The notes: generated by a model not told the origin, from the letters alone. A stretch of 62,993 nt of DNA from Helicobacter cetorum (GCA_022729735.1 DZAY01000012.1:1-62993), one strand, 5' to 3'; positions 1-9,121 are shown, counted from the stretch's first letter. Program-made: numbers and translations.

Positions 1-55
1 GAGCAGCTGATTTGTAATCAGCAGGTCGGGGGTTCAAGTCCCTTTACCAGCTCCA
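1..55 (+). tRNA. tRNA-Thr (UGU), 3' part only
   Basis: The window opens inside a tRNA. The anticodon arm (gctga / tttgtaa / tcagc) gives anticodon TGT, so threonine. The T arm has a ggggg/ccctt stem with two G-U pairs around loop ttcaagt. The acceptor 3' strand is taccagc with discriminator T and an encoded CCA at 53-55. The acceptor 5' strand and D arm lie before the window. The convergent ilvD gene ends two bases further on. Confidence 0.93.
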
Positions 56-56
56 C

Positions 57-1742
57 TTAATCAGCTTTTAGTATCGCTCCACTACTTGCATTTGTAACCA
101 AACTTCTATATTGCTTTAGCCAACTTGATTTCAAAGGTTTTATTAAAGGTTTAAACTCATCTCTTCGTTTTGCAATCTCTTCAAATGTAAGTTTAACTTC
201 TAAAATATAGTTATCAACATCAATAAAAATTTCATCACCATCTTGCAATAATCCAATCATTCCACCTTCAATTGCTTCAGGTGAAACATGTCCAATACTT
301 GCTCCTCTTGTAGCTCCACTAAATCTACCATCAGTAATAAGTGCTACTTTATCACCCAATCCCATTCCCATAATAAGAGCCGTTGGTGCTAACATCTCTT
401 GCATTCCAGGCCCACCTTTTGGACCTTCATATCTAATAACTACGACATCTCCAGCTTTTACTTTTCCACCAATTATTCCCTCAATCGCTTCTGCTTGTCC
501 ATCAAAACATACAGCTTTTCCACTAAAAGTTCTACTTCCCGTAATTCCAGCAGTTTTGATAACTGCTCCTTCTTCTGCCAAATTTCCATATAAAATTGCA
601 AGTCCTCCAACTTTTGAATATGGATTATCAATTGTGTGAATTATATTTGTATCTTTTATTTTTGCATCTTTTATTCGCTCTTTGATTGTTTCTCCACTAA
701 TAGTTAAATTATCAATCAAAATATCCTCACCTCTTTTGCTCATCTCACACATAACAGCACTAACTCCACCAGCTCTATTTATATCTTCCATATGCACAGT
801 GCTAAGAGATGGAGAAATTTTTGCAATATGTGAAACCCTCTTGCTAATAGTATTAATATCTTCTAAAAAGAAAGTTACTTCTGCTTCTTTTGCTATTGCT
901 AACATATGTAACACTGTATTTGAACTTCCACCCATTGCCATATCCACAGCAAAAGCATTTTTTATTGCATTTTCATTTAATATATTTTTTAATCTAAACT
1001 TTTCACTAAGCTCTTTTGATTTTGCAATTTCACAAATTCTTTTAGCACCTTTTCTAAATAGCTCTTCTCGCTCTGGAGTTAATGCTAAAATAGTTCCATT
1101 GCCTTCCAATGCAATTCCCATAGCTTCACATAAAGTATTCATAGAGTTAGCAGTAAACATTCCAGAGCAACTTCCACCAGATGGACAAGCATTGCACTCA
1201 ATATCATATAACTCATCATCACTCATTTCTCCATTTGCAACTTTTCCAACAGCTTCAAAAGCAGTTGCTAAATCAATTGGAGTTCCATCTTTTTTATGTC
1301 CTTTTCTCATAGGACCACCACTTACAAAAATTGTTGGAACATCAACCCTTAAAGCACCCATAATCATTCCAGGAACGATTTTATCACAATTTGGAATGGC
1401 AAATAGTGCATCAAGTTTATGAGCATTCATAACTGTTTCAATTGAGTTTGCAATAATTTCTCTACTTGGAAGTGAAAAAAGCATTCCATCATGTCCCATA
1501 GCAATTCCATCATCAACACCGATTGTATTAAACTCAAATGGAACACAACCATTTTTTCTAATTTCATCTTTTACAATTTCTGCATATTTATTTAAAAAAA
1601 AGTGTCCTGGAATTATCTCAATAAATGAGTTTGCAACTCCAATAAATGGTTTATCAAAATCTTCATCTCTTAAACCTGTCGCTCTTAAGAGACTTCTATG
1701 TGGAGCTTTTTGATAACCCCTTTTTATAATATCACTTCGCAT
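57..1742 (-). CDS. ilvD: Dihydroxy-acid dehydratase
   Basis: Cytoplasmic Fe-S enzyme of branched-chain amino acid synthesis; it dehydrates 2,3-dihydroxy acids to the 2-keto acids that lead to valine, isoleucine and leucine. The 561 residues are the usual family length. Conserved parts seen are [10 protein letters not shown] near residue 38, PNCDK with C119, and [13 protein letters not shown] with C183, C186 and C192. The NSF...PGH version of the first motif lacks the early cysteine of the [2Fe-2S] class, so it resembles the oxygen-sensitive [4Fe-4S] E. coli type (inference from family knowledge). ATG start preceded by AAGGA. It converges on the tRNA-Thr. Confidence 0.96.
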   Translation of the reverse strand: MRSDIIKRGYQKAPHRSLLRATGLRDEDFDKPFIGVANSFIEIIPGHFFLNKYAEIVKDEIRKNGCVPFEFNTIGVDDGIAMGHDGMLFSLPSREIIANSIETVMNAHKLDALFAIPNCDKIVPGMIMGALRVDVPTIFVSGGPMRKGHKKDGTPIDLATAFEAVGKVANGEMSDDELYDIECNACPSGGSCSGMFTANSMNTLCEAMGIALEGNGTILALTPEREELFRKGAKRICEIAKSKELSEKFRLKNILNENAIKNAFAVDMAMGGSSNTVLHMLAIAKEAEVTFFLEDINTISKRVSHIAKISPSLSTVHMEDINRAGGVSAVMCEMSKRGEDILIDNLTISGETIKERIKDAKIKDTNIIHTIDNPYSKVGGLAILYGNLAEEGAVIKTAGITGSRTFSGKAVCFDGQAEAIEGIIGGKVKAGDVVVIRYEGPKGGPGMQEMLAPTALIMGMGLGDKVALITDGRFSGATRGASIGHVSPEAIEGGMIGLLQDGDEIFIDVDNYILEVKLTFEEIAKRRDEFKPLIKPLKSSWLKQYRSLVTNASSGAILKAD

Positions 1743-1766
1743 ATTTTTCCTTTTAGTTTTTTGTAA

Positions 1767-2513
1767 TTATAGCAATTTTGCTAAATCTATTAGCTTACTT
1801 TTTATAAATAGTAAGTTTTTATAAATAGCTTGTAAATCATAAATTTTAGAACTATCAAAATTGGGAGATACATAATATATATATTTGTGTTTTTCGAGTC
1901 GTTCTAAAATAACAAAATTCCAAATTGAACCAACTATATAAGCTCCTTTTATGCTCTGCCAACTGTTTAATTCAACTCCAGCAATTAATTCTGCTAATAG
2001 TTGTGGTTCTGGGTCAGAATTTTCTTTTCCTTTTTTAAACTCTTGAATAAAAAAATATGGCTTTTCAGACTCTTCTAAACCTTTAGCCAAAACAAAATCA
2101 ACATCTCCATTAAAAATAAATTTTTCACTTTTATAAGTCAATTTTTCATTATAAAAATCTCTAATTTCTTGATTTATATTAAAATCAATTCTATTTAAAA
2201 TTGGAGTTATAAATTTAACTTTTAAATTTTCTTCTTTATATAGAGTTAAATAATTTTTCTCTTTTTCTAAAAGTGTAGATAAAAAAAGCAAATCACTTTC
2301 TTCTATTTGAATAGCAAAACTGAACCATTCATCAAAGATATTTCCTGTATTGATTTGCCTTTTTATAAAAACTAACTTTTTTAAATCACTAAATTTTATT
2401 TTACTAAAACTATAAATTGGAGTGGTTTCAAGCTCTTCACCTTTTAACTCTTTTATCTCTTTCTCAAGCTCTTCAATCTTATTAAGAAGCTTTAATTCTA
2501 TATCTTCACTCAA
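1767..2513 (-). CDS. PD-(D/E)XK nuclease-like protein of unknown function
   Basis: A 248-residue protein read from a TTG start at 2513, supported by AAGG seven bases upstream. A coiled-coil-like stretch (residues 1-28, rich in E and K) is followed by an alpha/beta region. The segment GDVDFVLAKG, then YFFIQEFKKGKE, then PQLLAELI fits a PD-(D/E)XK core: an acidic residue, a strand with E-x-K, and a following Q-containing helix. I recognise this type as a conserved hypothetical in Campylobacterota, without an experimental function. It lies downstream of the zinc transport genes on the same strand, so may be co-transcribed. No partner methylase is next to it. Confidence 0.6.
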   Translation of the reverse strand: MSEDIELKLLNKIEELEKEIKELKGEELETTPIYSFSKIKFSDLKKLVFIKRQINTGNIFDEWFSFAIQIEESDLLFLSTLLEKEKNYLTLYKEENLKVKFITPILNRIDFNINQEIRDFYNEKLTYKSEKFIFNGDVDFVLAKGLEESEKPYFFIQEFKKGKENSDPEPQLLAELIAGVELNSWQSIKGAYIVGSIWNFVILERLEKHKYIYYVSPNFDSSKIYDLQAIYKNLLFIKSKLIDLAKLL

Positions 2514-2546
2514 ATTTGATACCTTTTAAATATTATATTTATAACT

Positions 2547-3275
2547 CTATTTTATCAAAAATGAAGCCAAAATTGCAAAAAAAGAGTTGGCTAAAACAAC
2601 CATATAACCTGTTGGATAATCATAACTATAAGCAAACATAATTGCTAAAGTGTTTATTAAAACCCCTATAAAAATTGCTATTAAAATAGAGTTTTTTTTG
2701 AGTATCAGAGATATTAACATAGGAGCAAGTAACAGTGCAAAAACCACAAGCACACCAGCAACTTTTACAGAGCTAACGATTGTAAAACTAAAAAGTGTAA
2801 AAAATAGCAAATCTTTTTTTAAACCACTCAATTTAGCATAAAATAGATACAAAATAGCTCCAATTAAAGAGTAGTAAATTGCTAATTTTATTAGCTCTTC
2901 TTTTGTGATAAATATAATATCAGTGGCGATTAAGTTATTAAAAATTTCTAAACCATGAGGCTCTTTTGATAAAAGTATAAATCCTAAAGACAATGCAAAT
3001 GAGTAAATTAATCCAATTGTTGCTTCCAAAAATTTAACTCTTTTTTGAGCTATTGCAATTAAACTTCCACCAATTAGTGCAAATGTGAGTGATGATATAT
3101 ATAAATAGTTTGAGCTAAAAAAAACAATGGAGCAGATTGCCCCTAATGAGGCAAACTGTCCAATTGCTAAATCTGTAAAAATTATTCCACGATTTATAAT
3201 TTCTCTTCCAAAAAATGAGTGAATAGAGACTAATATTGTGGATAATAAAATTGCTGATATTAAAATATCACTCAT
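2547..3275 (-). CDS. znuB: Metal ABC transporter permease, ZnuB/TroC family
   Basis: Integral inner-membrane permease of 242 residues, almost entirely hydrophobic with about seven membrane segments, of the family that imports zinc or manganese. It matches the family over the stretch with GREIINRGIIFTDLAIGQFA near residue 23 and AGVLVVFALLLAPM near residue 170. The ATG overlaps the 3' end of the binding-protein gene by 8 bases, so the two are surely co-translated. The usual ATP-binding subunit (ZnuC) is not encoded anywhere in the window. Zinc is preferred over manganese because of the His-rich neighbours (inference). Confidence 0.85.
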   Translation of the reverse strand: MSDILISAILLSTILVSIHSFFGREIINRGIIFTDLAIGQFASLGAICSIVFFSSNYLYISSLTFALIGGSLIAIAQKRVKFLEATIGLIYSFALSLGFILLSKEPHGLEIFNNLIATDIIFITKEELIKLAIYYSLIGAILYLFYAKLSGLKKDLLFFTLFSFTIVSSVKVAGVLVVFALLLAPMLISLILKKNSILIAIFIGVLINTLAIMFAYSYDYPTGYMVVLANSFFAILASFLIK

Positions 3276-4128
3276 GTAACAGCTCTTTAGTTATGGTTTC
3301 AAACATCAAAAATATATTATCAATATCTTTGATAGAGCCAACATCATGAGGCAAAATTATAAGCTTTGCATTTAAATCATTTGAAACTTTTTTTGCAATT
3401 TTTTCACTATTATAAGTTGCTCTAATTACAAAATTAATTTTCAAATTAGCTCCTAACTCTTTTATAGAGTCTAAATGTTTTGCACTTGGGCTAATTCCAG
3501 CAAACTGTTCAACTGTTGCAACCTCAACTACTCCATATTGCTTAAAAAAGTAATCAAATAGTTTGTGATACTGCACAACTTTTAAACCATTAACCTGTTT
3601 TAATTTACTATCCCACTCTTGTAGTTTGAGTGAAAATTTTGCTTTAAATTCATCTAAATTGTGGCGATAAATTTCACAATTTTGGTTATCTATTTCACAT
3701 AGTTTGCTTTTGACACTATCTGCAACAATTAAAACATTATGAGGGTTTAAAATAAAGTGTGGATTTCCTTCTGGATGCACATCTCCATCTTTTCTTGAGT
3801 GAGAGTGGGGTGCTATTAATTTAATAGATTTTGATAAATCTAAAAGCTCTAATTTAGAGTTATTAGCAGAGTTTAGAAGTGGTGGCAACCAACCAATTTC
3901 TAAACCTGCACCATTTGTAATTAAGAGATTTGCACTTCTAACTTTTGCAATTAATGAAGGTTTTGGAGTTATAAAATGTGGGTCATAATCTCCATTTGAT
4001 AGAGAAAAAACTTCTGCTTTATCTTGTGTAATTGCTTTTGTAATATCTGCAATATATGGATAAGTAGTTGCTATATTTAGTGCAAAAGAGTTTATTGCAA
4101 CTATTAAAAATATAAATAACTTTTTCAT
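3268..4128 (-). CDS. znuA: Periplasmic zinc-binding protein of ABC transporter, ZnuA family
   Basis: Secreted substrate-binding protein of 286 residues with a signal peptide (residues 1-16, MKK then a hydrophobic run to SFA). It belongs to the cluster A-I metal-binding proteins. The likely ligands are H51 in DPHF, H124 in NPHF, H188 in QYHKL, and D262. A His-rich loop sits at residues 108-118 (HSHSRKDGDVH); in zinc-specific members such a loop lies in this place, whereas manganese members lack it. The start codon overlaps the stop of the upstream outer-membrane gene by one base (TAATG), and its own end overlaps znuB. Confidence 0.9.
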   Translation of the reverse strand: MKKLFIFLIVAINSFALNIATTYPYIADITKAITQDKAEVFSLSNGDYDPHFITPKPSLIAKVRSANLLITNGAGLEIGWLPPLLNSANNSKLELLDLSKSIKLIAPHSHSRKDGDVHPEGNPHFILNPHNVLIVADSVKSKLCEIDNQNCEIYRHNLDEFKAKFSLKLQEWDSKLKQVNGLKVVQYHKLFDYFFKQYGVVEVATVEQFAGISPSAKHLDSIKELGANLKINFVIRATYNSEKIAKKVSNDLNAKLIILPHDVGSIKDIDNIFLMFETITKELLHE

Positions 4129-5303
4129 TAGAATGAGTGTGCTTTATGAGCACCAATAGTGAAATTAAATACAACCATAAACTCTTTTAATGTCTCATTT
4201 GCTCCAACTTCACTAAATTTAGAACTATCTTCACTATACTCAAATCTAACTCTTGAAAATTCTGATGGAAGATAATCAAAAGCCAAACTATATCCATCTA
4301 AATTTTTTGTAGTTTTTATACTATTTGCAACATTTTTATTGACTAAATCATATCTTGCTGAAACTCTAAAATCTCTATTTTTATAAGATAGTTCAGAATA
4401 GAGTCCTGATTGCTCTTTATCCATTTTAGAGATTTTAACACTTTCATCTTCTAACAAACCATATCTATCACCACTTAAATCTCTATACAAATACTCACTT
4501 TGCCAAGAGATAGTAGAATAAGAGTCGATTGGATATTTTATCGTTAAATCTGCTCCATAAATTTTTGTATCTCCACTAAATGCATGGTCGCCGTGATTGA
4601 AATTTGAACTACCTGTTGCATAAGATATTCCAATTAGAGTTGATATATCTTTTATATCTACCGAACTTTTGAGATATGCTACTATTAAAGATGGATTTGT
4701 CTCATCTTCAACTTTTTTATCTCCAATTTCAAATCCCGCGTAACCAAAACTTCCTTCATTTTCTCCTGCTAAAGCTTCAATTCCAAACTCTAAATAGTGT
4801 GGAAGTGTCGGAATATAGCTTAATTGAATACCTTTTTCTAAGATATTATGTTCTCCAAAAAGTAAATTATAAATTAGTGGTTGATGGTTGAAGTTCCAAT
4901 AGTGTGAGTGTTGATTGTTTATTCTGCCAAAGTTGCTCAAAAACTTTCCACCTTTTAAACCAAAACCATAAGGCAAAGTGCTTCTAAAAAATAGTTCTTC
5001 AATTTCAAAATCATCTTCACTCAAGTGAAAAGTTGCTTCTAAATCAAAAAATGGGTCAACAGTAGAGCTAATTCCAAGTTCTGCATAGTTTAGATTGAAA
5101 CCATCTTTTAATTCTGTGTGAGAGTGTGAATGCTCCTCTTCTTCACTGTGTAAATGTGTAAAACCTTTTGTATAAAGTTCTCCATCAAAATTTTTATTTA
5201 GATATAAGAAATCTGCAGTAAGTGATATATCTGGATTTAGTGCTTTTGATAAATTATCATTTGCAAACATTAGTGCTGGTAAAAATAGTAGTAATTTTTT
5301 CAT
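4128..5303 (-). CDS. His-rich outer-membrane beta-barrel protein, putative zinc-entry channel
   Basis: A 391-residue protein with a signal peptide (MKKLLLFLPALMFAND), then alternating beta-strand patterns to the C-terminus. Near residue 55 is an acidic and His-rich patch (HLHSEEEEHSHSH), with further GDHAF and NNQHSHYWNF segments. No TonB box or plug domain is seen, so it looks like a porin-like barrel rather than a TonB-dependent receptor. The ATG at 5303 is chosen over a TTG four codons earlier because the GGAG ribosome site lies inside the longer frame. It is coupled to znuA, which suggests it brings zinc across the outer membrane (inference). Confidence 0.7.
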   Translation of the reverse strand: MKKLLLFLPALMFANDNLSKALNPDISLTADFLYLNKNFDGELYTKGFTHLHSEEEEHSHSHTELKDGFNLNYAELGISSTVDPFFDLEATFHLSEDDFEIEELFFRSTLPYGFGLKGGKFLSNFGRINNQHSHYWNFNHQPLIYNLLFGEHNILEKGIQLSYIPTLPHYLEFGIEALAGENEGSFGYAGFEIGDKKVEDETNPSLIVAYLKSSVDIKDISTLIGISYATGSSNFNHGDHAFSGDTKIYGADLTIKYPIDSYSTISWQSEYLYRDLSGDRYGLLEDESVKISKMDKEQSGLYSELSYKNRDFRVSARYDLVNKNVANSIKTTKNLDGYSLAFDYLPSEFSRVRFEYSEDSSKFSEVGANETLKEFMVVFNFTIGAHKAHSF

Positions 5304-5346
5304 AATTTTCTCCAATAATTTTTTAATTTTTAAGTAGTTTTAATTT

Positions 5347-5613
5347 TTAAAAAAAATTTGGAGGAGCTCTTTGATAAAAGTTAATAAATTGAAAATTTTT
5401 AGTAGATATATTTGTTGGGTTTATAATATTTTTAGTTAAATCTAAATTTGTTATGACTATTTTAGGAGTATTATTTAAATTTTGAGTATGTTGCAGATGA
5501 CAAACTTTGCAATTATCAATCTCAATTAAATCATCATGATGATGAATAAATGCAAAACTAAGTGAATTAAATATAAATAGAACTATAATGACTGTTTTTA
5601 AAATATGTTTCAT
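5347..5613 (-). CDS. Small secreted His/Cys-motif protein, first gene of the zinc cluster
   Basis: An 88-residue protein with a signal peptide (about residues 1-21), HHHDD at 24-28, CKVCHLQH at 35-42 and a C-terminal RAPPNFF. Short secreted proteins with a CxxC-His segment and a C-terminal R-A/G-P-P occur in metal-handling operons; I recognise the pattern but no proven function. CKVCH is formally a CxxCH haem-attachment motif, though metal binding is as likely given the context. No ribosome site is visible, and an extended -10 (TGC TAAAAT) ends only about 8 bases before the ATG, so the message may be leaderless. Confidence 0.65.
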   Translation of the reverse strand: MKHILKTVIIVLFIFNSLSFAFIHHHDDLIEIDNCKVCHLQHTQNLNNTPKIVITNLDLTKNIINPTNISTKNFQFINFYQRAPPNFF

Positions 5614-5620
5614 AGATAGA

Positions 5621-5629
5621 ATTTTAGCA
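5621..5629 (-). promoter_or_regulatory. Extended -10 promoter for the zinc cluster
   Basis: On the minus strand the sequence reads TGC TAAAAT, with the hexamer at 5626-5621. The expected start of transcription falls at about 5614, next to the ATG at 5613, so almost no 5' leader is left. The same TGCTAAAAT element precedes HU and the sensor kinase gene at 59793. Confidence 0.5.
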
Positions 5630-5640
5630 AAAAAGTTATC

Positions 5641-5676
5641 AAAAAATAAAAAGCAGAAAAAAACTTTTCTGCTTTT
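5641..5676 (-). terminator. Rho-independent terminator of aclBA
   Basis: A 12-bp perfect stem (5649-5660 with 5665-5676) and a 4-base loop lie just past the aclA stop. On the minus strand the stem is followed by a T-rich run (TTTTTATTTTTT). It separates the aclBA operon from the zinc cluster. Confidence 0.85.
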
Positions 5677-5684
5677 ATAGTTTT

Positions 5685-7529
5685 TTATAGCTCTTCAGCT
5701 TTTTTTACATCATATAAAATATCATCAAATGGGTGTCGATACATTGCCATATTTTGTCGTTTTTCATCTAAAGCATGTCCAATAAATCCAATAGTTCTAC
5801 CAACTACAAAGAAGGCATTTAATGCTCCAGCATCAATAAATGTTTGAATTTCATCATCAGAGTAATCTAATGCTTTCCACATATCAATCATTAAAACTCC
5901 AATAGTTCCATCAACATTTAAGATTAAGTTATCTTTTTTAGATGTTGTAAGTAACTCAACTTCACAAGCATAATCAAGCAATGGAGTTGATGGGAAAAAC
6001 TCTTTTGCATATTTTTTTAAGCCACTAACTCTTAAATCTGGATTTCTAAGAGATTTAATTCTATGTCCAATTCCTGGGATTGGAATTCCTTCTTTTTTCA
6101 TATAATTTAAAAACTCATCTGGCGACATATTGTTATCTCTTGCATATTTGAAATAGTTTGCAGCTCCATCAATTGCCCCACCAAATCTTGGTCCAATTGT
6201 TAAAATTCCTGAAACAAGTGAGCTAATAACATCTTTTCCTGCTCTTGCTGTAACTCTTGAATTATGAGCTCCACTAACTGCTGGACCGTGGTCTGCAACT
6301 GTTTTTATAACTGTTTCAATAAAGTTTGTAGCCCATTTTGGATATCGCTTTTTAAACCAAAGAAGTGAAACAACATCACCAATTCCAAATCCTGTATCTG
6401 GAGTTGCAACAGAGCTAATTGGATAACCTGCATAAGTTGCTTCATCTCCTCTATCATCAGAAATTGTGCATATAAAGTTTGTTTCTTTTCTGATTTTGCC
6501 TTCTTTTGAAAGTTTTGCATAATCTTCTGGAATAGTTGGCACAGCTGGTTCAGCAATTTCACTAACTAAACCATCATTTTTAAGTTTTGTATAAACCTCT
6601 TTTATAACAGCTGGTAAATCATTAAAGCTCTCTGGTACATAAATTCCTGCTTCTTTCATAGCTCTATTTTTTGCTTCAGCTGTTTCTGCATCTGCATTTG
6701 CACTTGCTCCAGCATGACCAAATTGAACACCAGAGCTAAAATGTTTAGCAATTGTTCCAATACACCAAGCAATTACAGGTTTTTTGATAGCTCCACTTTT
6801 AATAGCTTCAATTACTTTATACTCTTCTGTTCCACCAACTTCACCAAGCATTAGTAAATATTTTACTTGAGGATTACTCTCCATTCTAAGCAAGTTATCA
6901 ATAAATGTAGAACCCACAAATCTATCACCACCAATAGCAATACCTTCTGCAATACCATCTGCATTAATTGCAATAATATTGCTAAGTTCGTTAAATAGTC
7001 CTCCACTTCTCGTAACAAGCCCACAACTTCCACATCTATGAAGTTTTGAATTTACAATATTTTCAATTGTTCCACCAACATTTGCAATTTTAAATGCACC
7101 TGGAGCAATTCCACCAACTGTTGCTGGTCCAATTACAACTTTACCTGCATTTTTTGCACTTACATTCATTTCTCTTGCAAGTCTCTCTGGAATTCCTTCT
7201 GCTGTAACCATAATTGTTTTAAATTGTGCAAATCCAATTGCTTCCATTGTTACATCATAAGCTGTTCTAAAAGATGCAAAATTCAAAAACACATCACAAT
7301 TTTTATGTGATTTTACAGCTTCTGCTGTGTTTTTATAAATTGGAATAATTATTTCTGTTGGTCCGAAAAACATTTTTTCAAAATTATGACTACCTGATGG
7401 ATGAACGATTGCTGCAACTGATGGAGTTTTTCTCCCAATTACATAATCATAATCAAGCATTCTTTGAATGGCACTTTTGTTATTGTTCCAAAATATTGCC
7501 TGTGTATCTTTTGTAAATAGTGCTCCCAT
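5685..7529 (-). CDS. aclA: ATP-citrate lyase alpha subunit
   Basis: Large subunit of the two-subunit ATP-citrate lyase, which cleaves citrate to acetyl-CoA and oxaloacetate and lets the TCA cycle run in reverse. The 614 residues match AclA of Chlorobium-type enzymes (about 610). The N-terminal part is a succinyl-CoA ligase alpha-like CoA-binding domain. The phospho-histidine motif FGHAGASANAD is near residue 271. The C-terminal third is a citrate synthase-like domain with GPAVSGAHNSR near 415 and PGIGHRIKS near 486. ATG preceded by AAGGAGAG, 11 bases after aclB. It indicates autotrophy through the reductive TCA cycle. Confidence 0.96.
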   Translation of the reverse strand: MGALFTKDTQAIFWNNNKSAIQRMLDYDYVIGRKTPSVAAIVHPSGSHNFEKMFFGPTEIIIPIYKNTAEAVKSHKNCDVFLNFASFRTAYDVTMEAIGFAQFKTIMVTAEGIPERLAREMNVSAKNAGKVVIGPATVGGIAPGAFKIANVGGTIENIVNSKLHRCGSCGLVTRSGGLFNELSNIIAINADGIAEGIAIGGDRFVGSTFIDNLLRMESNPQVKYLLMLGEVGGTEEYKVIEAIKSGAIKKPVIAWCIGTIAKHFSSGVQFGHAGASANADAETAEAKNRAMKEAGIYVPESFNDLPAVIKEVYTKLKNDGLVSEIAEPAVPTIPEDYAKLSKEGKIRKETNFICTISDDRGDEATYAGYPISSVATPDTGFGIGDVVSLLWFKKRYPKWATNFIETVIKTVADHGPAVSGAHNSRVTARAGKDVISSLVSGILTIGPRFGGAIDGAANYFKYARDNNMSPDEFLNYMKKEGIPIPGIGHRIKSLRNPDLRVSGLKKYAKEFFPSTPLLDYACEVELLTTSKKDNLILNVDGTIGVLMIDMWKALDYSDDEIQTFIDAGALNAFFVVGRTIGFIGHALDEKRQNMAMYRHPFDDILYDVKKAEEL

Positions 7530-7540
7530 TCTTTCTCTCC

Positions 7541-8839
7541 TTATTTTTGTAAAGACATTCTAACAATATCAGTAATATGAGTTTCTGGCCCATAAACCTC
7601 TATGTATAAACCAAGTTTTTCTGCTGAAGATTTGATATTTTTCAAACCAATCTCAAAGTTTGGCCCACCTCTTCTAACATAAATTCTTGTGCCAACTGCT
7701 TTCATTTTATCTGCCATATCATTAAATGCTTTGATAATTCCTGTAAAAGTTTTTGCAACATCTGTAAAGTTTGCAATAGCTCCACCAATAATTAAAATCT
7801 TATCTCGCCCTTTTGCATCTTTTTCTCTTGTCATTAAATCAATTACAGTTTTTGCATAAAAATATGTTTCATCTGTTGTAGGGTTACCTGAATACTCACC
7901 ATAATTTGCTAAATCTTCTACTCCAACTAAATCAGCAATAGTATCTGCATATACAACTGAAGCTCCACCACCTGCAACTAAAGTCCAAACATTACCTTTT
8001 GGATTTAATACAGTTAGCTTTAGAGATGAACCACTTTTTTCATCTATTGCTTTAATTGCTTTCTCTTCTGGTGATAAGTCTGCCATTCCAAATGCTGTTG
8101 GGAATTCCATTTCTCCCCAAATTTTACTCATCATAAATCCTGCAGTATCATCAACTCTTGCAACTAAATCAAGTAGATTTATAGTATCTTCAACCATTAC
8201 AATTGGGTTAATCTCTAAATATGCAAAATGTAAAGTTTTGAAAAACTTATAAAACCCTTGTGCAAATTTTGAAAATCTCTCTTTATCATTTATATCACTT
8301 GGCATATTAGAATTAATTAAGTTTGCAACTTCTTCATCACTTGCACCAACTGGAATTTTTATCTCTTTTACTTTATCCCAATTCTCTTCAACTTCAACTC
8401 CACCAAAAGCTGAAATATATAAGTGGTCTTCCTCTTCTGCTGTCGTTGCTGAAATGTAATACTCTTGCTCTGGAGTATGTGGAATAAATGGCTCAACTAT
8501 GAATTGATTTAAAACTCCACTTTGACCACTTTTTAGAGTTGTATTACAACTACTTTTCTCATTTATCCAACTAACTGCATCATTTAAAGTTACATCACCA
8601 GCACTATTTACTTTATACTGCACAAGTCCATTTACACCTCTTTTTCCAAAAAGCATATCTGGTTTTGATACAAGTTTATCACTTTTTAGCCAAACTTCAC
8701 TATTTGCTTTATCTTTTAACTCATCACCATTTGCTACTAATACAGATTTGAAATCATAATTAAATCCACTGAAATAATCATTCCAAACCTTAGCAAAAAG
8801 TCTCTTTCCATCATACTCTCTAATTGCTCTTTGAGCCAT
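7541..8839 (-). CDS. aclB: ATP-citrate lyase beta subunit
   Basis: Small subunit of ATP-citrate lyase, 432 residues, related to the succinyl-CoA synthetase beta subunit with an N-terminal ATP-grasp region (YLEINPIVM near residue 210) and a C-terminal flavodoxin-like ligase domain (ILIIGGAIANFTDVAKTF near 345). The ATG at 8839 (MAQRAIREYDGKRLFAKVW) is preferred over a longer frame beginning at 8875: it matches the family N-terminus, and AAAGGAG lies directly upstream. It is the first gene of the aclBA operon, with a -10 like TACAAT on the minus strand at 8871-8866. Confidence 0.96.
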   Translation of the reverse strand: MAQRAIREYDGKRLFAKVWNDYFSGFNYDFKSVLVANGDELKDKANSEVWLKSDKLVSKPDMLFGKRGVNGLVQYKVNSAGDVTLNDAVSWINEKSSCNTTLKSGQSGVLNQFIVEPFIPHTPEQEYYISATTAEEEDHLYISAFGGVEVEENWDKVKEIKIPVGASDEEVANLINSNMPSDINDKERFSKFAQGFYKFFKTLHFAYLEINPIVMVEDTINLLDLVARVDDTAGFMMSKIWGEMEFPTAFGMADLSPEEKAIKAIDEKSGSSLKLTVLNPKGNVWTLVAGGGASVVYADTIADLVGVEDLANYGEYSGNPTTDETYFYAKTVIDLMTREKDAKGRDKILIIGGAIANFTDVAKTFTGIIKAFNDMADKMKAVGTRIYVRRGGPNFEIGLKNIKSSAEKLGLYIEVYGPETHITDIVRMSLQK

Positions 8840-8865
8840 ATATACTCCTTTGCTTTGTTTGCATA

Positions 8866-8871
8866 ATTGTA
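8866..8871 (-). promoter_or_regulatory. Putative -10 of aclBA
   Basis: TACAAT on the minus strand, about 27 bases before the aclB ATG and just before its AAAGGAG ribosome site. No clear -35 is seen, which is usual in Campylobacterota. Confidence 0.4.
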
Positions 8872-9112
8872 ACACTTAAAAAGAAAGATAATATAAAAAA
8901 GATGTAAAAAAATATTTTAAAGAGAGAATATGTGTAATTTAGTAACATATCTAAATATAAGATTTTTTATGAATGTATAGAATTGAAACTTCTATTTTAT
9001 ATCCAACATGATTTGAAAGTTTAATATTTAAAATTTAAAATTATAAATATTTAAAAATTGCATTAAAATTTCTCTAAAATGCCCTAAAAGACTTCACAAG
9101 AGCGAAATTATC

Positions 9113-9121
9113 TGCTAAAAT
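9113..9121 (+). promoter_or_regulatory. Extended -10 promoter of HU
   Basis: TGC TAAAAT lies 30 bases before the HU start codon, predicting a leader of about 24 bases that contains the AAAGGA ribosome site. The surrounding 13-mer TCTGCTAAAATAT is repeated at 59755. Confidence 0.55.

Noticed and set aside
682-1422. 246-codon open frame on the plus strand opposite ilvD
   Set aside because: It mirrors a highly conserved gene, has low-complexity S/I/L-rich translation and no ribosome site; a shadow frame.
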